Source of the DNA: Sphingomonas sp. UBA978
GTDB taxonomy: Bacteria > Pseudomonadota > Alphaproteobacteria > Sphingomonadales > Sphingomonadaceae
Reading direction: 5' to 3'
Length of the DNA stretch: 64,000 bases
Assembly (NCBI RefSeq): GCF_002292295.1
Contig: NZ_DBBS01000019.1
Span: 174,018 to 238,017 of the forward strand
In this document: positions 40,308 through 50,154 of the stretch, piece after piece
How positions within the stretch are numbered: position 1 is the stretch's first letter
Layout of the letters: every line of letters begins with the position of its first letter
Program-made: the position numbers and the translations under genes
Notes under the pieces: generated by a model
Told to the model about the DNA's origin: nothing
Databases searched by the model: none
What the model saw: only the letters and a program-made list of their open reading frames with translations

Positions 40308-41897
40308 TCACTCCGCCGCTTCTTCCCAATCGTGCGTCACTTCCGCGGGCAGGCGGATGAGGTGGTCGAACGCCGCCAGCGCCGCCTTGGACCCTTCGCC
40401 CATGGCGATGACGATCTGCTTGAACGGCACCGTCGTCACGTCGCCCGCGGCGAACACGCCCGGCTGCGATGTGTGGCCGCGATGGTCGACCTCGATCTCG
40501 CCGCGCGGGCTCAACGCCACCGCACCCGCCAGCCATTCGGTGTTCGGCACCAGCCCGATCTGGACGAAGATCCCCTCCAGATCGACACGGTGCATCGCGT
40601 CGGTATTGCGGTCGCGATAGGACAGCGCGGTCACCTTTTCGCCGTCGCCATGCACCTCGGTGATCAGCGCCGAGGTGATGATCGCGACGTTGGGCAGGCT
40701 GGCGAGCTTGCGCTGCAGCACCGCGTCGGCGCGCAGGTCGCTGTCATATTCGATCAGCGTGACGTGCGCGACGATCCCGGCGAGGTCGATCGCCGCCTCG
40801 ACGCCCGAATTGCCGCCGCCGATCACCGCGACGCGCTTGCCCTTGTAGAGCGGGCCGTCGCAATGCGGGCAATAGGCGACGCCCTTGTTGCGATAGGCAT
40901 CCTCGCCCGGCACGTTCATCTGCCGCCAGCGCGCGCCGGTCGACAGGATGACGGTGCGCGCATGCAGCGATGCGCCATTCTCCAGCACAACCTCGTGCAG
41001 CCCGCCTTCGCCCGCCGCCGGAATCAGCTTTTCCGCACGCTGCAGGTTCATGATGTCGACGTCGTAATCGCGGACGTGGCGCTCCAGCTCGGCGGCGAGC
41101 TTCGGCCCCTCGGTATGCGGCACCGAGATGAAATTCTCGATCGCCATCGTGTCGAGCACCTGCCCGCCGAACCGCTCCGCCGCGATGCCGGTGCGGATGC
41201 CCTTGCGCGCGGTGTAGATCGCCGCCGCCGCGCCGGCGGGGCCGCCGCCGACGACGAGCACGTCGAACGGCGCCTTCGCCGCGATCTTTTCGGCGGCGCG
41301 CGCCGCCGATCCGGTGTCGAGCTTCGCGACGATCTGCTCCAGCTCCATCCGGCCCTGGCCGAAAGGCTCGCCGTTCAGGAACACGGTCGGCACCGCCATC
41401 ACCTTGCGCGTCGCGACCTCGTCCTGGAACAGCGCACCGTCGATCGCGGTGTGCGTCACCCGCGGGTTGAGCACCGCCATCAGGTTGAGCGCCTGCACCA
41501 CGTCGGGGCAGTTCGCGCAGGACAGCGAGAAGAAGGTTTCGAAATGGAAGTCGCCGTCCAGCGCCTCGACCTGCTGGATCAGCTCCTGCGCCGCCTTCGA
41601 CGGATGGCCGCCGACCTGCAGCAGCGCGAGCACCAGCGAGGTGAATTCATGCCCCATCGGCAGGCCGGCGAAGCGCACGCCGATGTCGGTGCCGGCGCGG
41701 CGGATCATGAAGCTCGGGCGGCGGCGGTCGTCCGCGGTGACGACCGCGATCTTGTCCGACAGCGCGGCGATCTCGTCGAGCAATTCGCCCATCTGGCGCG
41801 ACTTGGCGTCGTCGCCCAGGCTCGCGACCAGCTCGATGGGCTGGCGGATGTTGACCAGATAGGCCTTCAACTGCTGCGTCAGATTGGCGTCGAGCAT
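40308..41897 (-). CDS. ahpF: Alkyl hydroperoxide reductase subunit F
   Basis: AhpF transfers electrons from NADH to AhpC. The 529-residue protein has the duplicated thioredoxin-like N-terminal domain with the redox pair in SLSCANCPD (Cys127, Cys130), an FAD-binding GGGPAGAAAAIYTARKG, the thioredoxin-reductase-like pair in AYCPHCDGPL (Cys343, Cys346), and the terminal FAAGDVTTVPFKQIVIAMGE. The start MLDANLTQQLKAYL at 41897 gives the family length; the track start at 41960 lies in the ahpC terminator. It is separated from ahpC by a perfect hairpin. Confidence 0.96.
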   Translation of the reverse strand: MLDANLTQQLKAYLVNIRQPIELVASLGDDAKSRQMGELLDEIAALSDKIAVVTADDRRRPSFMIRRAGTDIGVRFAGLPMGHEFTSLVLALLQVGGHPSKAAQELIQQVEALDGDFHFETFFSLSCANCPDVVQALNLMAVLNPRVTHTAIDGALFQDEVATRKVMAVPTVFLNGEPFGQGRMELEQIVAKLDTGSAARAAEKIAAKAPFDVLVVGGGPAGAAAAIYTARKGIRTGIAAERFGGQVLDTMAIENFISVPHTEGPKLAAELERHVRDYDVDIMNLQRAEKLIPAAGEGGLHEVVLENGASLHARTVILSTGARWRQMNVPGEDAYRNKGVAYCPHCDGPLYKGKRVAVIGGGNSGVEAAIDLAGIVAHVTLIEYDSDLRADAVLQRKLASLPNVAIITSALITEVHGDGEKVTALSYRDRNTDAMHRVDLEGIFVQIGLVPNTEWLAGAVALSPRGEIEVDHRGHTSQPGVFAAGDVTTVPFKQIVIAMGEGSKAALAAFDHLIRLPAEVTHDWEEAAE

Positions 41898-41935
41898 GGC
41901 GGAAACTCCTGGGTAATGCGGGTCGTCATAAACAA

Positions 41936-41970
41936 GCGGCCCGGGGTGGAAGGCTTCCACCCCGGGCCGC
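41936..41970 (-). terminator. Perfect 17-bp hairpin between ahpC and ahpF
   Basis: The arms GCGGCCCGGGGTGGAAG (41936-41952) and CTTCCACCCCGGGCCGC (41954-41970) pair fully around one base. On the minus strand it is followed by TTGTTTAT, which makes it a good intrinsic terminator for ahpC. ahpF would then depend on readthrough or its own promoter, giving more AhpC than AhpF. Confidence 0.75.
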
Positions 41971-42055
41971 GATCACCCTGACCCTCGGGGAAGGGCGGGG
42001 ATGGGGCTGGACGGGACGCCGGCTGCGGATGCCGCCGGACGATCCGTCCGAAACC

Positions 42056-42619
42056 TCAGATCTTGCCGACGAGGTCGAGGCTGGGGGCGAGCGTCTCTTC
42101 GCCCTCTTCCCACTTCGCCGGGCAGACTTCGCCCGGATGCGCGGCGATGTACTGCGCGGCCTTGATCTTGCGCAGCAGCTCGGCGGCGTTGCGGCCGACG
42201 CCTTCCGACGTCACTTCGATCAGCTGGATCACGCCCTCGGGATCGATCACGAACGTGCCACGATCGGCCAGGCCCTGGCCCTCGCGCAGGATCTCGAAGT
42301 TGGTGCTGATGCTGTGGTTCTGGTCGCCCAGCATGAAATAGTTGATCTTGCCGATCGCGGGCGAGCTGTCGTGCCACGCCTTGTGGCTGAAGTGGGTGTC
42401 GGTCGACACGCTGTACACCTCGACGCCCATCTTCTGGAGCGTCGGATAGACGTCGGCGAGGTCTTCCAGCTCGGTCGGGCAGACGAACGTGAAGTCCGCC
42501 GGGTAGAAGAAGAAGACCGCCCACTTGCCCAGCACGTCCGTGTCGCTGACGCTGACGAACTTGCCTTCCTTATAGGCCTGGGTGGTGAACGGCTTCAGCT
42601 TGCTGCCGATGAGGGCCAT
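42056..42619 (-). CDS. ahpC: Alkyl hydroperoxide reductase subunit C (2-Cys peroxiredoxin)
   Basis: AhpC reduces hydrogen peroxide and organic hydroperoxides in the cytoplasm. The 187-residue protein begins MALIGSKLKPFTTQAYKEGK. Peroxidatic Cys47 lies in FYPADFTFVCPTE and resolving Cys166 in GEVCPAKW. The length matches E. coli AhpC closely. The ATG at 42619 was chosen over 42676. It is the first gene of the ahpC-ahpF-oxyR block and is preceded by an A/T-rich palindrome (42668-42696) that could be the OxyR site. Confidence 0.97.
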   Translation of the reverse strand: MALIGSKLKPFTTQAYKEGKFVSVSDTDVLGKWAVFFFYPADFTFVCPTELEDLADVYPTLQKMGVEVYSVSTDTHFSHKAWHDSSPAIGKINYFMLGDQNHSISTNFEILREGQGLADRGTFVIDPEGVIQLIEVTSEGVGRNAAELLRKIKAAQYIAAHPGEVCPAKWEEGEETLAPSLDLVGKI

Positions 42620-42667
42620 GTTGGTCTCCGGTTGAATGGTGTGGACCGAATATGGGTGCCTCATGCC

Positions 42668-42696
42668 GCAGTGCAAAATTAATCTATTTGCGCTGC
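42668..42696. promoter_or_regulatory. 29-base interrupted palindrome upstream of ahpC, candidate OxyR operator
   Basis: GCAG-t-GCAAA (42668-42677) and TTTGC-g-CTGC (42687-42696) are exact inverted arms around the A/T-rich spacer ATTAATCTA. It is about 50 bases upstream of the ahpC start. LysR-type activators bind palindromes with the T-N11-A pattern inside such arms, and OxyR is encoded in the same cluster. The site is therefore a good candidate for peroxide control, but the four-ATAG OxyR consensus of E. coli is not evident. Confidence 0.55.
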
Positions 42697-42758
42697 GTGA
42701 TCGAATGAGGCGATCAGCAGCATTTCCGCGGGTTTAGCCGTTCGCAGGCGCGAACCAT

Positions 42759-43532
42759 TCAGTGCGCGAACGCCGCATAGACCGACCAGGCGCTGGTGAG
42801 GGTCAGCAACACGCCGACCAGCGCCATCAGCCCGCGAGTCGGCACCCGCTTCGCCAGCACGCCGCCCAGCGGCGCCGCGACCAGCCCGCCGATCAGGATG
42901 CCGAGCGTGTGCAGCGTGAACGCCGACCAGCCGAGCGCGATGAAGAAGGTCACCGACGCGGTCGCGGTCAGGAAGAATTCGGCGGTGTTGACCGTGCCGA
43001 TCGTGTGCCGCGGCGTCGCCCCCTGGATCAGCAGGTTGCTGGTGACGACCGGCCCCCAGCCGCCGCCGCCCGCCGCGTCGAGGAACCCGCCGACGAGGCC
43101 CAGCGGCGCGATCACCTTGGGCGTGCGTGGTTCGATCCGCCCCTTCACCGCGCGGAACAGCAGGTAGAGGCCGATACAGGCGAGATAGAGCATGACGAAC
43201 GGCTTCGCGACCGAGGCGTCGATATTGCTCAGCAGCGTCGCGCCCAGAATCGCGCCGATCACGCCGGGGATGACCAGCCGGCGGAACAGCTTCCAGTCGA
43301 CGTTCCGGTGGACGATGTGGCTGACCCCCGATGCCGCGGTGGTGAAGGTCTCGACCGCGTGCACGCTGGCGGAGGCGACCGCCGGCGGTACCCCCATCAC
43401 GGTGACGAGCAGCGTCGAATTGATGACGCCGAACGCCATGCCGAGCGCGCCGTCGACCACCTGTGCGGCAAAGCCGATCGCGATGAACGGCAGCACCTGG
43501 CTCCAGTCGATGGCGGTAAGGAAATCGGGCAT
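42759..43532 (-). CDS. TauE/SafE-family sulfite or organosulfonate exporter
   Basis: The 257-residue membrane protein starts MPDFLTAIDWSQVLPFIAIG and has about eight helices. Characteristic features are GFAAQVVDGALGMAFGVINS in the first half and the repeated VGGFLDAAGGGGWGPVVTSN in the second, the usual duplicated TauE/SafE motif. PRHTIGTVNTAEFFLTATAS follows. Family members export sulfite, sulfoacetate or similar anions, or take up acids. It is divergent from cysE across 172 bases, a serine acetyltransferase of cysteine synthesis, so a link to sulfur assimilation is plausible. Confidence 0.88.
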   Translation of the reverse strand: MPDFLTAIDWSQVLPFIAIGFAAQVVDGALGMAFGVINSTLLVTVMGVPPAVASASVHAVETFTTAASGVSHIVHRNVDWKLFRRLVIPGVIGAILGATLLSNIDASVAKPFVMLYLACIGLYLLFRAVKGRIEPRTPKVIAPLGLVGGFLDAAGGGGWGPVVTSNLLIQGATPRHTIGTVNTAEFFLTATASVTFFIALGWSAFTLHTLGILIGGLVAAPLGGVLAKRVPTRGLMALVGVLLTLTSAWSVYAAFAH

Positions 43533-43704
43533 CGGCGGCAGGCACTCCGGAGGGATACGGACGGGTAGGACGGGCCGCATCGTGCACGGCGCGCGCAATC
43601 CCTACAACAAAGCTGGAGTTTGCTACGCCAAAGCTGCGGCGGGTCGGGCATGGAAATCGGCTGGCGGAAGGATTACATGCGCGGGTCTGTAAGGGGAACG
43701 ACGG

Positions 43705-44397
43705 ATGTTCGGACGGTTGGCCGCCTATCTCGATTCGATCCGGGCGCGCGACCCGGCACCGCATTCGCGGGCCGAAATCCTGCTCTATCCCGGCGTCTGG
43801 GCGCTGGCGCTCCACCGCGTCGCACATGCCCTTTACCGCCGGCGCTGGTTCTTCCTCGCCCGCCTCGTCAACCACATCGCCCGCGCCTGGACCGCGATCG
43901 ACATCCATCCGGGCGCGAAGATCGGCCGCAACTTCTTCATCGACCACGGCTTCGTCGTGATCGGCGAGACCGCGGAGATCGGCGACGACGTCACCATCTA
44001 CCAATGCGTGACGCTCGGCGGGACCAGCCCCGACAATGGCGTCGCGGGCAAGCGCCATCCGACGCTCGCCGACGGCGTCATCATCGGTTCGGGCGCGCAG
44101 GTGCTCGGCCCGATCCTCGTCGACCGGCGTGCCCGCGTCGGCGCCAATGCGGTGGTGACGAAGGACGTGCCGGCGGGCGCGGTGATGGTCGGCATCCCGG
44201 CGCGCGCGACGATGGTCGAGGGCGGGGCGGCGACCAGCCCGTCGCGCTTCGTCCCGTACGGCACGCCGTGCAGCGACATGTTCGACCCCGCGACGCAGAA
44301 GATGGAGATCATGCGCTGCGAGCTCGAATCGATGCGCAAGCGCCTCGACGCGCTGCTCGCCGAACAGCTGCCCGAGCAGGAGCGCGACCGCGCCTGA
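43705..44397 (+). CDS. cysE: Serine O-acetyltransferase
   Basis: CysE makes O-acetylserine for cysteine synthesis. The 230-residue protein (EpsC/short CysE type) has an N-terminal helical part and the left-handed beta helix with IDIHPGAKIGRNFFIDHGFV and VIGETAEIGDDVTIYQCVTL, GKRHPTLADGVIIGSGAQVL and NAVVTKDVPAGAVMVGIPA. The active-site His and Asp (DHG) are present. The C-terminus is extended by about 35 residues containing FDPATQKMEIMRCELESMRK, as in the cysE of other alphaproteobacteria. The stop overlaps the DUF2794 start in TGATG. Confidence 0.93.
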   Translation: MFGRLAAYLDSIRARDPAPHSRAEILLYPGVWALALHRVAHALYRRRWFFLARLVNHIARAWTAIDIHPGAKIGRNFFIDHGFVVIGETAEIGDDVTIYQCVTLGGTSPDNGVAGKRHPTLADGVIIGSGAQVLGPILVDRRARVGANAVVTKDVPAGAVMVGIPARATMVEGGAATSPSRFVPYGTPCSDMFDPATQKMEIMRCELESMRKRLDALLAEQLPEQERDRA

Positions 44398-44735
44398 TGG
44401 GAATCGTCACGCCGTTTCCGCAGGGCGGACAGCCGTCGCAGGTCGGCTTCGACCGCGCCGAACTCAACCGCATCCTCGACCTCTACGGCCGCATGGTCGC
44501 CGCCGGCCACTGGAAGGATTATGCGATGCAGCTCGGCCGGGACGCCGCGATCTTCGCCGCCTTCCGCCGCGCCGCCGAACGCCCCGAATTCCGCATCGAG
44601 AAGCGTCCCGCGCTGCGCGCCCGGCAGGGCATGTGGGCGCTGATCGGCGAACAGGGCATGGTCCTGAAGCGCGGCCACGACCTCGGCCCGATCCTCGCCC
44701 CCGTCGAACGCCGCCTGATGAAGCTCGTCGACTAG
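44397..44735 (+). CDS. DUF2794 family protein
   Basis: The 112-residue protein begins MGIVTPFPQGGQPSQVGFDR and contains FDRAELNRILDLYGRMVAAG and WKDYAMQLGRDAAIFAAFRR, followed by EFRIEKRPALRARQGMWALI. This is the DUF2794 family, found almost only in alphaproteobacteria and usually encoded next to sulfur or nucleotide genes. Function is unknown. Its start overlaps the cysE stop (TGATG), so the two are translationally coupled. Confidence 0.88.
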   Translation: MGIVTPFPQGGQPSQVGFDRAELNRILDLYGRMVAAGHWKDYAMQLGRDAAIFAAFRRAAERPEFRIEKRPALRARQGMWALIGEQGMVLKRGHDLGPILAPVERRLMKLVD

Positions 44736-44775
44736 GACGACATTCGCCTTCGCTGCCAGCTACCGACGAATCTGG

Positions 44776-44909
44776 TTCGCGCAGAGGCGCAGAGGCCGCA
44801 GAGGTGCAACGCCCGCGGCAGCGCACCGCTGATGTCGCCGGGCTTCGATGAGGAGGACCGCGCACGCGACGAACGCAACACCTCCGCGGCCTCCGCGCCT
44901 CTGCGCGAA
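44776..44909. repeat. Inverted pair of dispersed repeats, likely bidirectional terminator
   Basis: TTCGCGCAGAGGCGCAGAGG at 44776 onward (to 44805) is answered by CCTCCGCGCCTCTGCGCGAA (44890-44909) in inverted orientation. The pair lies between the convergent DUF2794 and gph genes, about 40 bases from one stop and 11 from the other. The arms belong to the GCGGAGGCGCGGAGG family seen at five further places. The middle (44806-44880) holds nothing recognised. Confidence 0.7.
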
Positions 44910-44919
44910 GCCAAATCGC

Positions 44920-45624
44920 CTATTCGTCGCCTCGCGCCGCCGCCAGCCGCTCCAGCGCCGGGATCAGCTCGCCATAGCCATGGATGATCGCGTCCGCGCC
45001 CAGCTCGGCGACCGGCTGCATCAGGAAGCCGAACGAACAGGCCACCGTCGGCAGCCCCGCCGCCTGTCCGGCGCGGATGTCGAAGAGCGAATCGCCCACG
45101 AACGCCGCGGTGCCGCCGCCGCACCGCGCCAGCATCTCGTAGATCGGCTTGGGGCTCGGCTTGGCGTTGCCCGGTCCCATCGTGTCGCCGCCGATGATGC
45201 AGGCGAACCGTCCGGTCAGGTCCAGCGCGTCGAGCAGCTTGCGCGCCAGCGCCTCCAGCTTGTTGGTGACGAGTCCGATCCGCGCGCCGCGCGCCGCCAG
45301 CGTGTCGAGCACGGCGAGCGCGTCCGGATAGGGCCGGGTCAGCACCGCGATATGCTCCTCGTAATACGCGAGCAGCCGCCGGTGCAGCACGTCCAGCGTC
45401 GCCTCGTCGCAGCCGCCGGTCGCCGCCATCCCCTGCGCCAGCAGATGCCGCGCGCCGCCGCCGATCATCGGCTTGACCGCCTCGACGCCCAGCGCCGGCC
45501 GCCCGACCGAGGCGAGCGCATGGTTGACCGCCGCGGCCAGGTCGCCGCTGGTGTCCAGCACGGTGCCGTCGAGGTCGAATCCGACGATGTCGAACGGCGA
45601 ACGGGGCGATGAATTCTGCGTCAT
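44920..45624 (-). CDS. gph: Phosphoglycolate phosphatase (HAD family)
   Basis: The 234-residue protein has HAD motif I VGFDLDGTVLDTS (nucleophile Asp17, acid Asp19), motif II LVTNK, and motif III/IV KPSPKPIYEMLARCG and FVGDSLFDI. Its cap is of the helical C1 type, and GGGARHLLAQGMAATGGC is typical of Gph. It removes phosphate from 2-phosphoglycolate formed during DNA repair or oxygenation reactions. It diverges from glmU, with about 60 bases between starts. Confidence 0.92.
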   Translation of the reverse strand: MTQNSSPRSPFDIVGFDLDGTVLDTSGDLAAAVNHALASVGRPALGVEAVKPMIGGGARHLLAQGMAATGGCDEATLDVLHRRLLAYYEEHIAVLTRPYPDALAVLDTLAARGARIGLVTNKLEALARKLLDALDLTGRFACIIGGDTMGPGNAKPSPKPIYEMLARCGGGTAAFVGDSLFDIRAGQAAGLPTVACSFGFLMQPVAELGADAIIHGYGELIPALERLAAARGDE

Positions 45625-45686
45625 AACCGCGCGCGGTGACGGCTACCTATGGAAATGGCAAGACTTCCATGGCAGGCGATGGGGCC

Positions 45687-47039
45687 ATGAGCGATCCTCT
45701 TGCCGTCATCATCCTCGCCGCGGGTAAAGGCACGCGGATGAAGTCCGACCTGCACAAGGTCCTGCATCCCGTCGCCGGGCGGCCGATGCTGCTCCACCTG
45801 ATCGACAGCCTGAACCGCGCCGGCGCGACCCGCCGCGTCGTCGTCGTCGGCGCGTCGGGCGAACAGGTCGAGGCCGCCGTCGCCGCGACCGGGGTGGAGA
45901 TCGCGTGGCAGCGCGAACAGCTCGGCACCGCGCATGCGGCGCTGCAGGCGAAGGCGGCGCTCGCCGGGTTCGACGGCATCGCCATCGTCTGTTTCGGCGA
46001 TACGCCGCTGCTCGCCACGGACACCGTCGCACGGCTCGCGGCGCGGCTGGATGCGGCCGACGCGCCGACCGTTGCGGTGCTCGGCTTCCGCCCCGCCGAC
46101 GCGCGTGCCTATGGCCGCGTCATCGCCGCCGCCGACGGCACGATCGCGAAGATGGTCGAATACAAGGATGCAAGCGCGGCGGAGCGTGCCGTCGACCTGT
46201 GCAATTCGGGCGTCACCGCGGTCCGCACCCGCGACCTGTGGCGCCTGCTCGAGGCGGTCGGCAACGACAATGCCGCGGGCGAATATTACCTTCCCGACGT
46301 GGTGACGCTGGCGATCGCCGAGGGCGGCCGCGCGGTGTGCATCGAGACGGGCGAGGACGAGGTCGCCGGCATCAACAGCCGCGGCGAGCTGGCGGCGGTG
46401 GAGGCCGGCTGGCAGGCGGCGCGCCGCGCACAGGCGATGGCCGACGGCGCGACGCTGATCGCCCCCGACACCGTCTGGTTCAGCCACGACACGCGGCTCG
46501 GCCGCGACGTGGTGATCGCACCCAACGTCGTCTTCGGCCCCGGCGTCACCGTCGCCGACGGCGTCACCATCCACGCCTTCAGCCATATCGAGGGCGCCAC
46601 CATCGGCGCTTACGCGGAGGTAGGCCCCTATGCCCGCCTGCGCCCCGGCGCGACGCTCGGTGCGGGGTCGAAGGTCGGCAATTTCGTCGAGATGAAGAAG
46701 GCGACGCTGGGCGAGGGCGCCAAGGTCAACCACCTCTCCTACATCGGCGATGCCGAGGTCGGGGCGAAGGCGAACATCGGTGCCGGCACGATCACCTGCA
46801 ATTACGACGGGTTCTTCAAATACCGGACGACGATCGGCGCGGGCGCGTTCATCGGCTCCAATTCCGCCCTGGTCGCGCCGGTGTCGGTCGGCGAGGGCGC
46901 GATCGTCGCCGCCGGATCGGTGCTGACGCAGGATGTCGAGGCGGGCGCGCTCGCGCTCGTCCGCCCGCCGCAGGTCGCCAAATCCGGCTGGGCCACGCAA
47001 TTCCGCGCCCGGATGCGCGCGAAGAAGGACAAGCAGTAA
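45687..47039 (+). CDS. glmU: Bifunctional UDP-N-acetylglucosamine pyrophosphorylase / glucosamine-1-phosphate acetyltransferase
   Basis: GlmU makes UDP-GlcNAc, the precursor of peptidoglycan and lipopolysaccharide. The 450-residue protein begins MSDPLAVIILAAGKGTRMKS, with the nucleotide-binding LAAGKGTRM. GEYYLPD-type NAAGEYYLPDVVTLAIAEGG ends the uridyltransferase half. The acetyltransferase beta helix follows, with VEMKKATLGEGAKVNHLSYI and GAGTITCNYDGFFKYRTTIG. All catalytic residues expected are present. It is directly followed by glmS (1 base between), so both UDP-GlcNAc steps are co-regulated. Confidence 0.97.
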   Translation: MSDPLAVIILAAGKGTRMKSDLHKVLHPVAGRPMLLHLIDSLNRAGATRRVVVVGASGEQVEAAVAATGVEIAWQREQLGTAHAALQAKAALAGFDGIAIVCFGDTPLLATDTVARLAARLDAADAPTVAVLGFRPADARAYGRVIAAADGTIAKMVEYKDASAAERAVDLCNSGVTAVRTRDLWRLLEAVGNDNAAGEYYLPDVVTLAIAEGGRAVCIETGEDEVAGINSRGELAAVEAGWQAARRAQAMADGATLIAPDTVWFSHDTRLGRDVVIAPNVVFGPGVTVADGVTIHAFSHIEGATIGAYAEVGPYARLRPGATLGAGSKVGNFVEMKKATLGEGAKVNHLSYIGDAEVGAKANIGAGTITCNYDGFFKYRTTIGAGAFIGSNSALVAPVSVGEGAIVAAGSVLTQDVEAGALALVRPPQVAKSGWATQFRARMRAKKDKQ

Positions 47040-47040
47040 C

Positions 47041-48864
<1,824 letters not shown>

Positions 48865-48877
48865 CCGGCGCCGTCAC

Positions 48878-48900
48878 GCCCCTCCCTCGAAGGGAGGGGC
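48878..48900 (+). terminator. Terminator after glmS
   Basis: GCCCCTCCCT (48878-48887) and AGGGAGGGGC (48891-48900) make a perfect 10-bp stem with loop CGA, 13 bases after the glmS stop. It is the probable end of the glmU-glmS transcript. Confidence 0.7.
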
Positions 48901-48960
48901 AGGGGGTGGGTGGACCAGCGAAGACGCGTAACCGCGCGTCACGGACCGCCCCGCAGATAT

Positions 48961-48989
48961 AGGCGCGCGGAGGCGCGGAGGACGCGGAG
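48961..48989. repeat. Copy of the dispersed GCGGAGGCGCGGAGG repeat after glmS
   Basis: GCGCGGAGGCGCGGAGGACG (48964-48983) repeats the element at 12985-13010. It lies in the 400-base intergenic region 48865-49266 with the glmS terminator and two other repeats. No gene was recognised in that region. Confidence 0.7.
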
Positions 48990-49034
48990 TTGGATCGCAC
49001 GCGGCGGCCCCATCCCGTCATCGCGACGCCGGCA

Positions 49035-49162
49035 GATGACATCAAACTGATCCGTCATTGCGAGCGCAGCGAAGCAATCCAGGACGTCTTGGTACGGCTC
49101 TGGATTGCTTCGCTGCGCTCGCAATAACGACACATGCGGATCAATCTGATGTCATCCGATTC
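49035..49162. repeat. Composite palindromic repeat, copy 2
   Basis: The unit contains TCATTGCGAGCGCAGCGAAG plus CAATCCAG (49054-49081) and CTGGATTGCTTCGCTGCGCT plus CGCAAT (49100-49125). Outer parts GATGACATC and GGATCAATCTGATGTCATCC complete it. The loop GACGTCTTGGTACGGCT is the reverse complement of the loop of copy 1 apart from one or two bases. It is thus an inverted copy of 38503-38630. Such near-perfect symmetry over about 128 bases could form a cruciform or a long hairpin RNA. Confidence 0.8.
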
Positions 49163-49170
49163 TAAAGCAC

Positions 49171-49212
49171 CGCCTCCGCGCCCTCCGCGCCCTCCGCGCC
49201 CTCCGCGCGCAC
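49171..49212. repeat. Tandem CCCTCCGCG repeats
   Basis: The 9-base word CCCTCCGCG occurs three times in a row after CGCCTCCGCG and is followed by CGCAC. It is related to the reverse form of the dispersed repeat. The frame reads PPRPPRPP, but no gene is supported. Confidence 0.6.
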
Positions 49213-49266
49213 CCTTTTCCTCCCGATCGGCCTCGTATCGCGACGACCCGCGGGCAACGCCGCCGA

Positions 49267-49833
49267 TCACACCCGCCGATACAGCAGCACGCGTCCGGAC
49301 GGCACCAGCTGCTCGATCAGGTCCATGTCGCCGATGTTCCGGGAAAGCAGCACGGCACCGTTCTCCAGCGCCTGCAGGAACAGCGTCGCATCGTTCATGA
49401 ACGGCTGGCGGTCCGTCCGGGGCAGTCCGCGCAGCCGGGCGGCGACCCCCGTGACGATACCCGCCTCGGCGACGGCCTGGATGCTGGGGGCGAATAGCCG
49501 ATGGGCGGGGATGCTCTCGATCGCCGTCCGGATCGCGCCGAGGATCGCGCCGGTGCCGGGATGCGCCGGATCGAGCCGTCCGAAGTGGTGCACCAGTTCG
49601 CCGATCGCCACGGACGAATGGGTCACCTGCCGTACGCGCAGCAGATCGTCCAGCGCGGGTGGCGCACGGTCCTGAAGGATGTCGATGTAGACCGTCGTAT
49701 CGAGCAGCAGCGGCGGTCCGGCGAGCGCCACGTCGCCCAAGAACGTTAGTGCTTCGTCCGGCCGGCGCACCAGCGGCTGCGTTCGCTTCTCCGGTTTCAG
49801 CCGGCGGAGGGCAGCCGCAAGGTCAAGCGCCAA
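49267..49833 (-). CDS. PIN-domain ribonuclease toxin (VapC-like)
   Basis: The 188-residue protein has an N-terminal extension of about 40 residues and then a PIN domain. PLLLDTTVYIDILQD carries Asp45, VAIGELVHHFG carries Glu79, NDATLFLQA carries the second Asp, and LLSRNIGDMDLIEQL is the last acidic motif. PIN toxins cut tRNA or other RNA. Its start overlaps the upstream antitoxin stop by 11 bases, forming a bicistronic toxin-antitoxin locus. It is longer than typical VapC (about 130-140 residues), so it may belong to a distinct subgroup. Confidence 0.82.
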   Translation of the reverse strand: MALDLAAALRRLKPEKRTQPLVRRPDEALTFLGDVALAGPPLLLDTTVYIDILQDRAPPALDDLLRVRQVTHSSVAIGELVHHFGRLDPAHPGTGAILGAIRTAIESIPAHRLFAPSIQAVAEAGIVTGVAARLRGLPRTDRQPFMNDATLFLQALENGAVLLSRNIGDMDLIEQLVPSGRVLLYRRV

Positions 49834-50143
49834 GATCCACGTCCTTGGGAATCGACCCCTTCAACGCGATTAACCGGTCGGCGAAGTCGTCTTCGAGCGC
49901 GACCTTGGCCAGCGCATAGTCGATCAGCTCTGTGCCGCGCAGGCCGGATTTGGCGGCCGCCGCCTCGAACAGTGTCTCGTGCACGCGGCCCGACAGCTGC
50001 TTGCCCTTCCGGCCTGCGGTGAGCCCGGTGGCCGCGGCCGTCGTCAGCGTGCTGCTGACGCGCTGGCTCATCACCGCGCCGGCGGTGTTCTTCCGGCGCG
50101 TCGTGCCGCCGGGCGCTTCCCCTGTCTCCGCCTTAGCAGCCAT
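49823..50143 (-). CDS. Putative antitoxin paired with the PIN-domain toxin
   Basis: The 106-residue protein starts MAAKAETGEAPGGTTRRKNT. A basic N-terminal region is followed by VSSTLTTAAATGLTAGRKGK, and a C-terminal part with SGRVHETLFEAAAAKSGLRG and TELIDYALAKVALEDDFADR. RVHETLFEAAAAKSGLRGTELIDYAL looks like a ribbon-helix-helix DNA-binding unit, with the acidic C-terminus able to wrap the toxin. The ATG at 50143 lies 6 bases after GGAGG. Upstream are a promoter and palindrome (50155-50199), as expected for an autorepressing antitoxin. Confidence 0.72.
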   Translation of the reverse strand: MAAKAETGEAPGGTTRRKNTAGAVMSQRVSSTLTTAAATGLTAGRKGKQLSGRVHETLFEAAAAKSGLRGTELIDYALAKVALEDDFADRLIALKGSIPKDVDLGA

Positions 50144-50154
50144 GTCTGCCTCCG

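Noticed and set aside
49171..49212. Tandem CCCTCCGCG units as a CRISPR or coding Pro/Arg repeat
   Set aside because: There are no spacers and no reading frame context. It is a degenerate form of the dispersed repeat.
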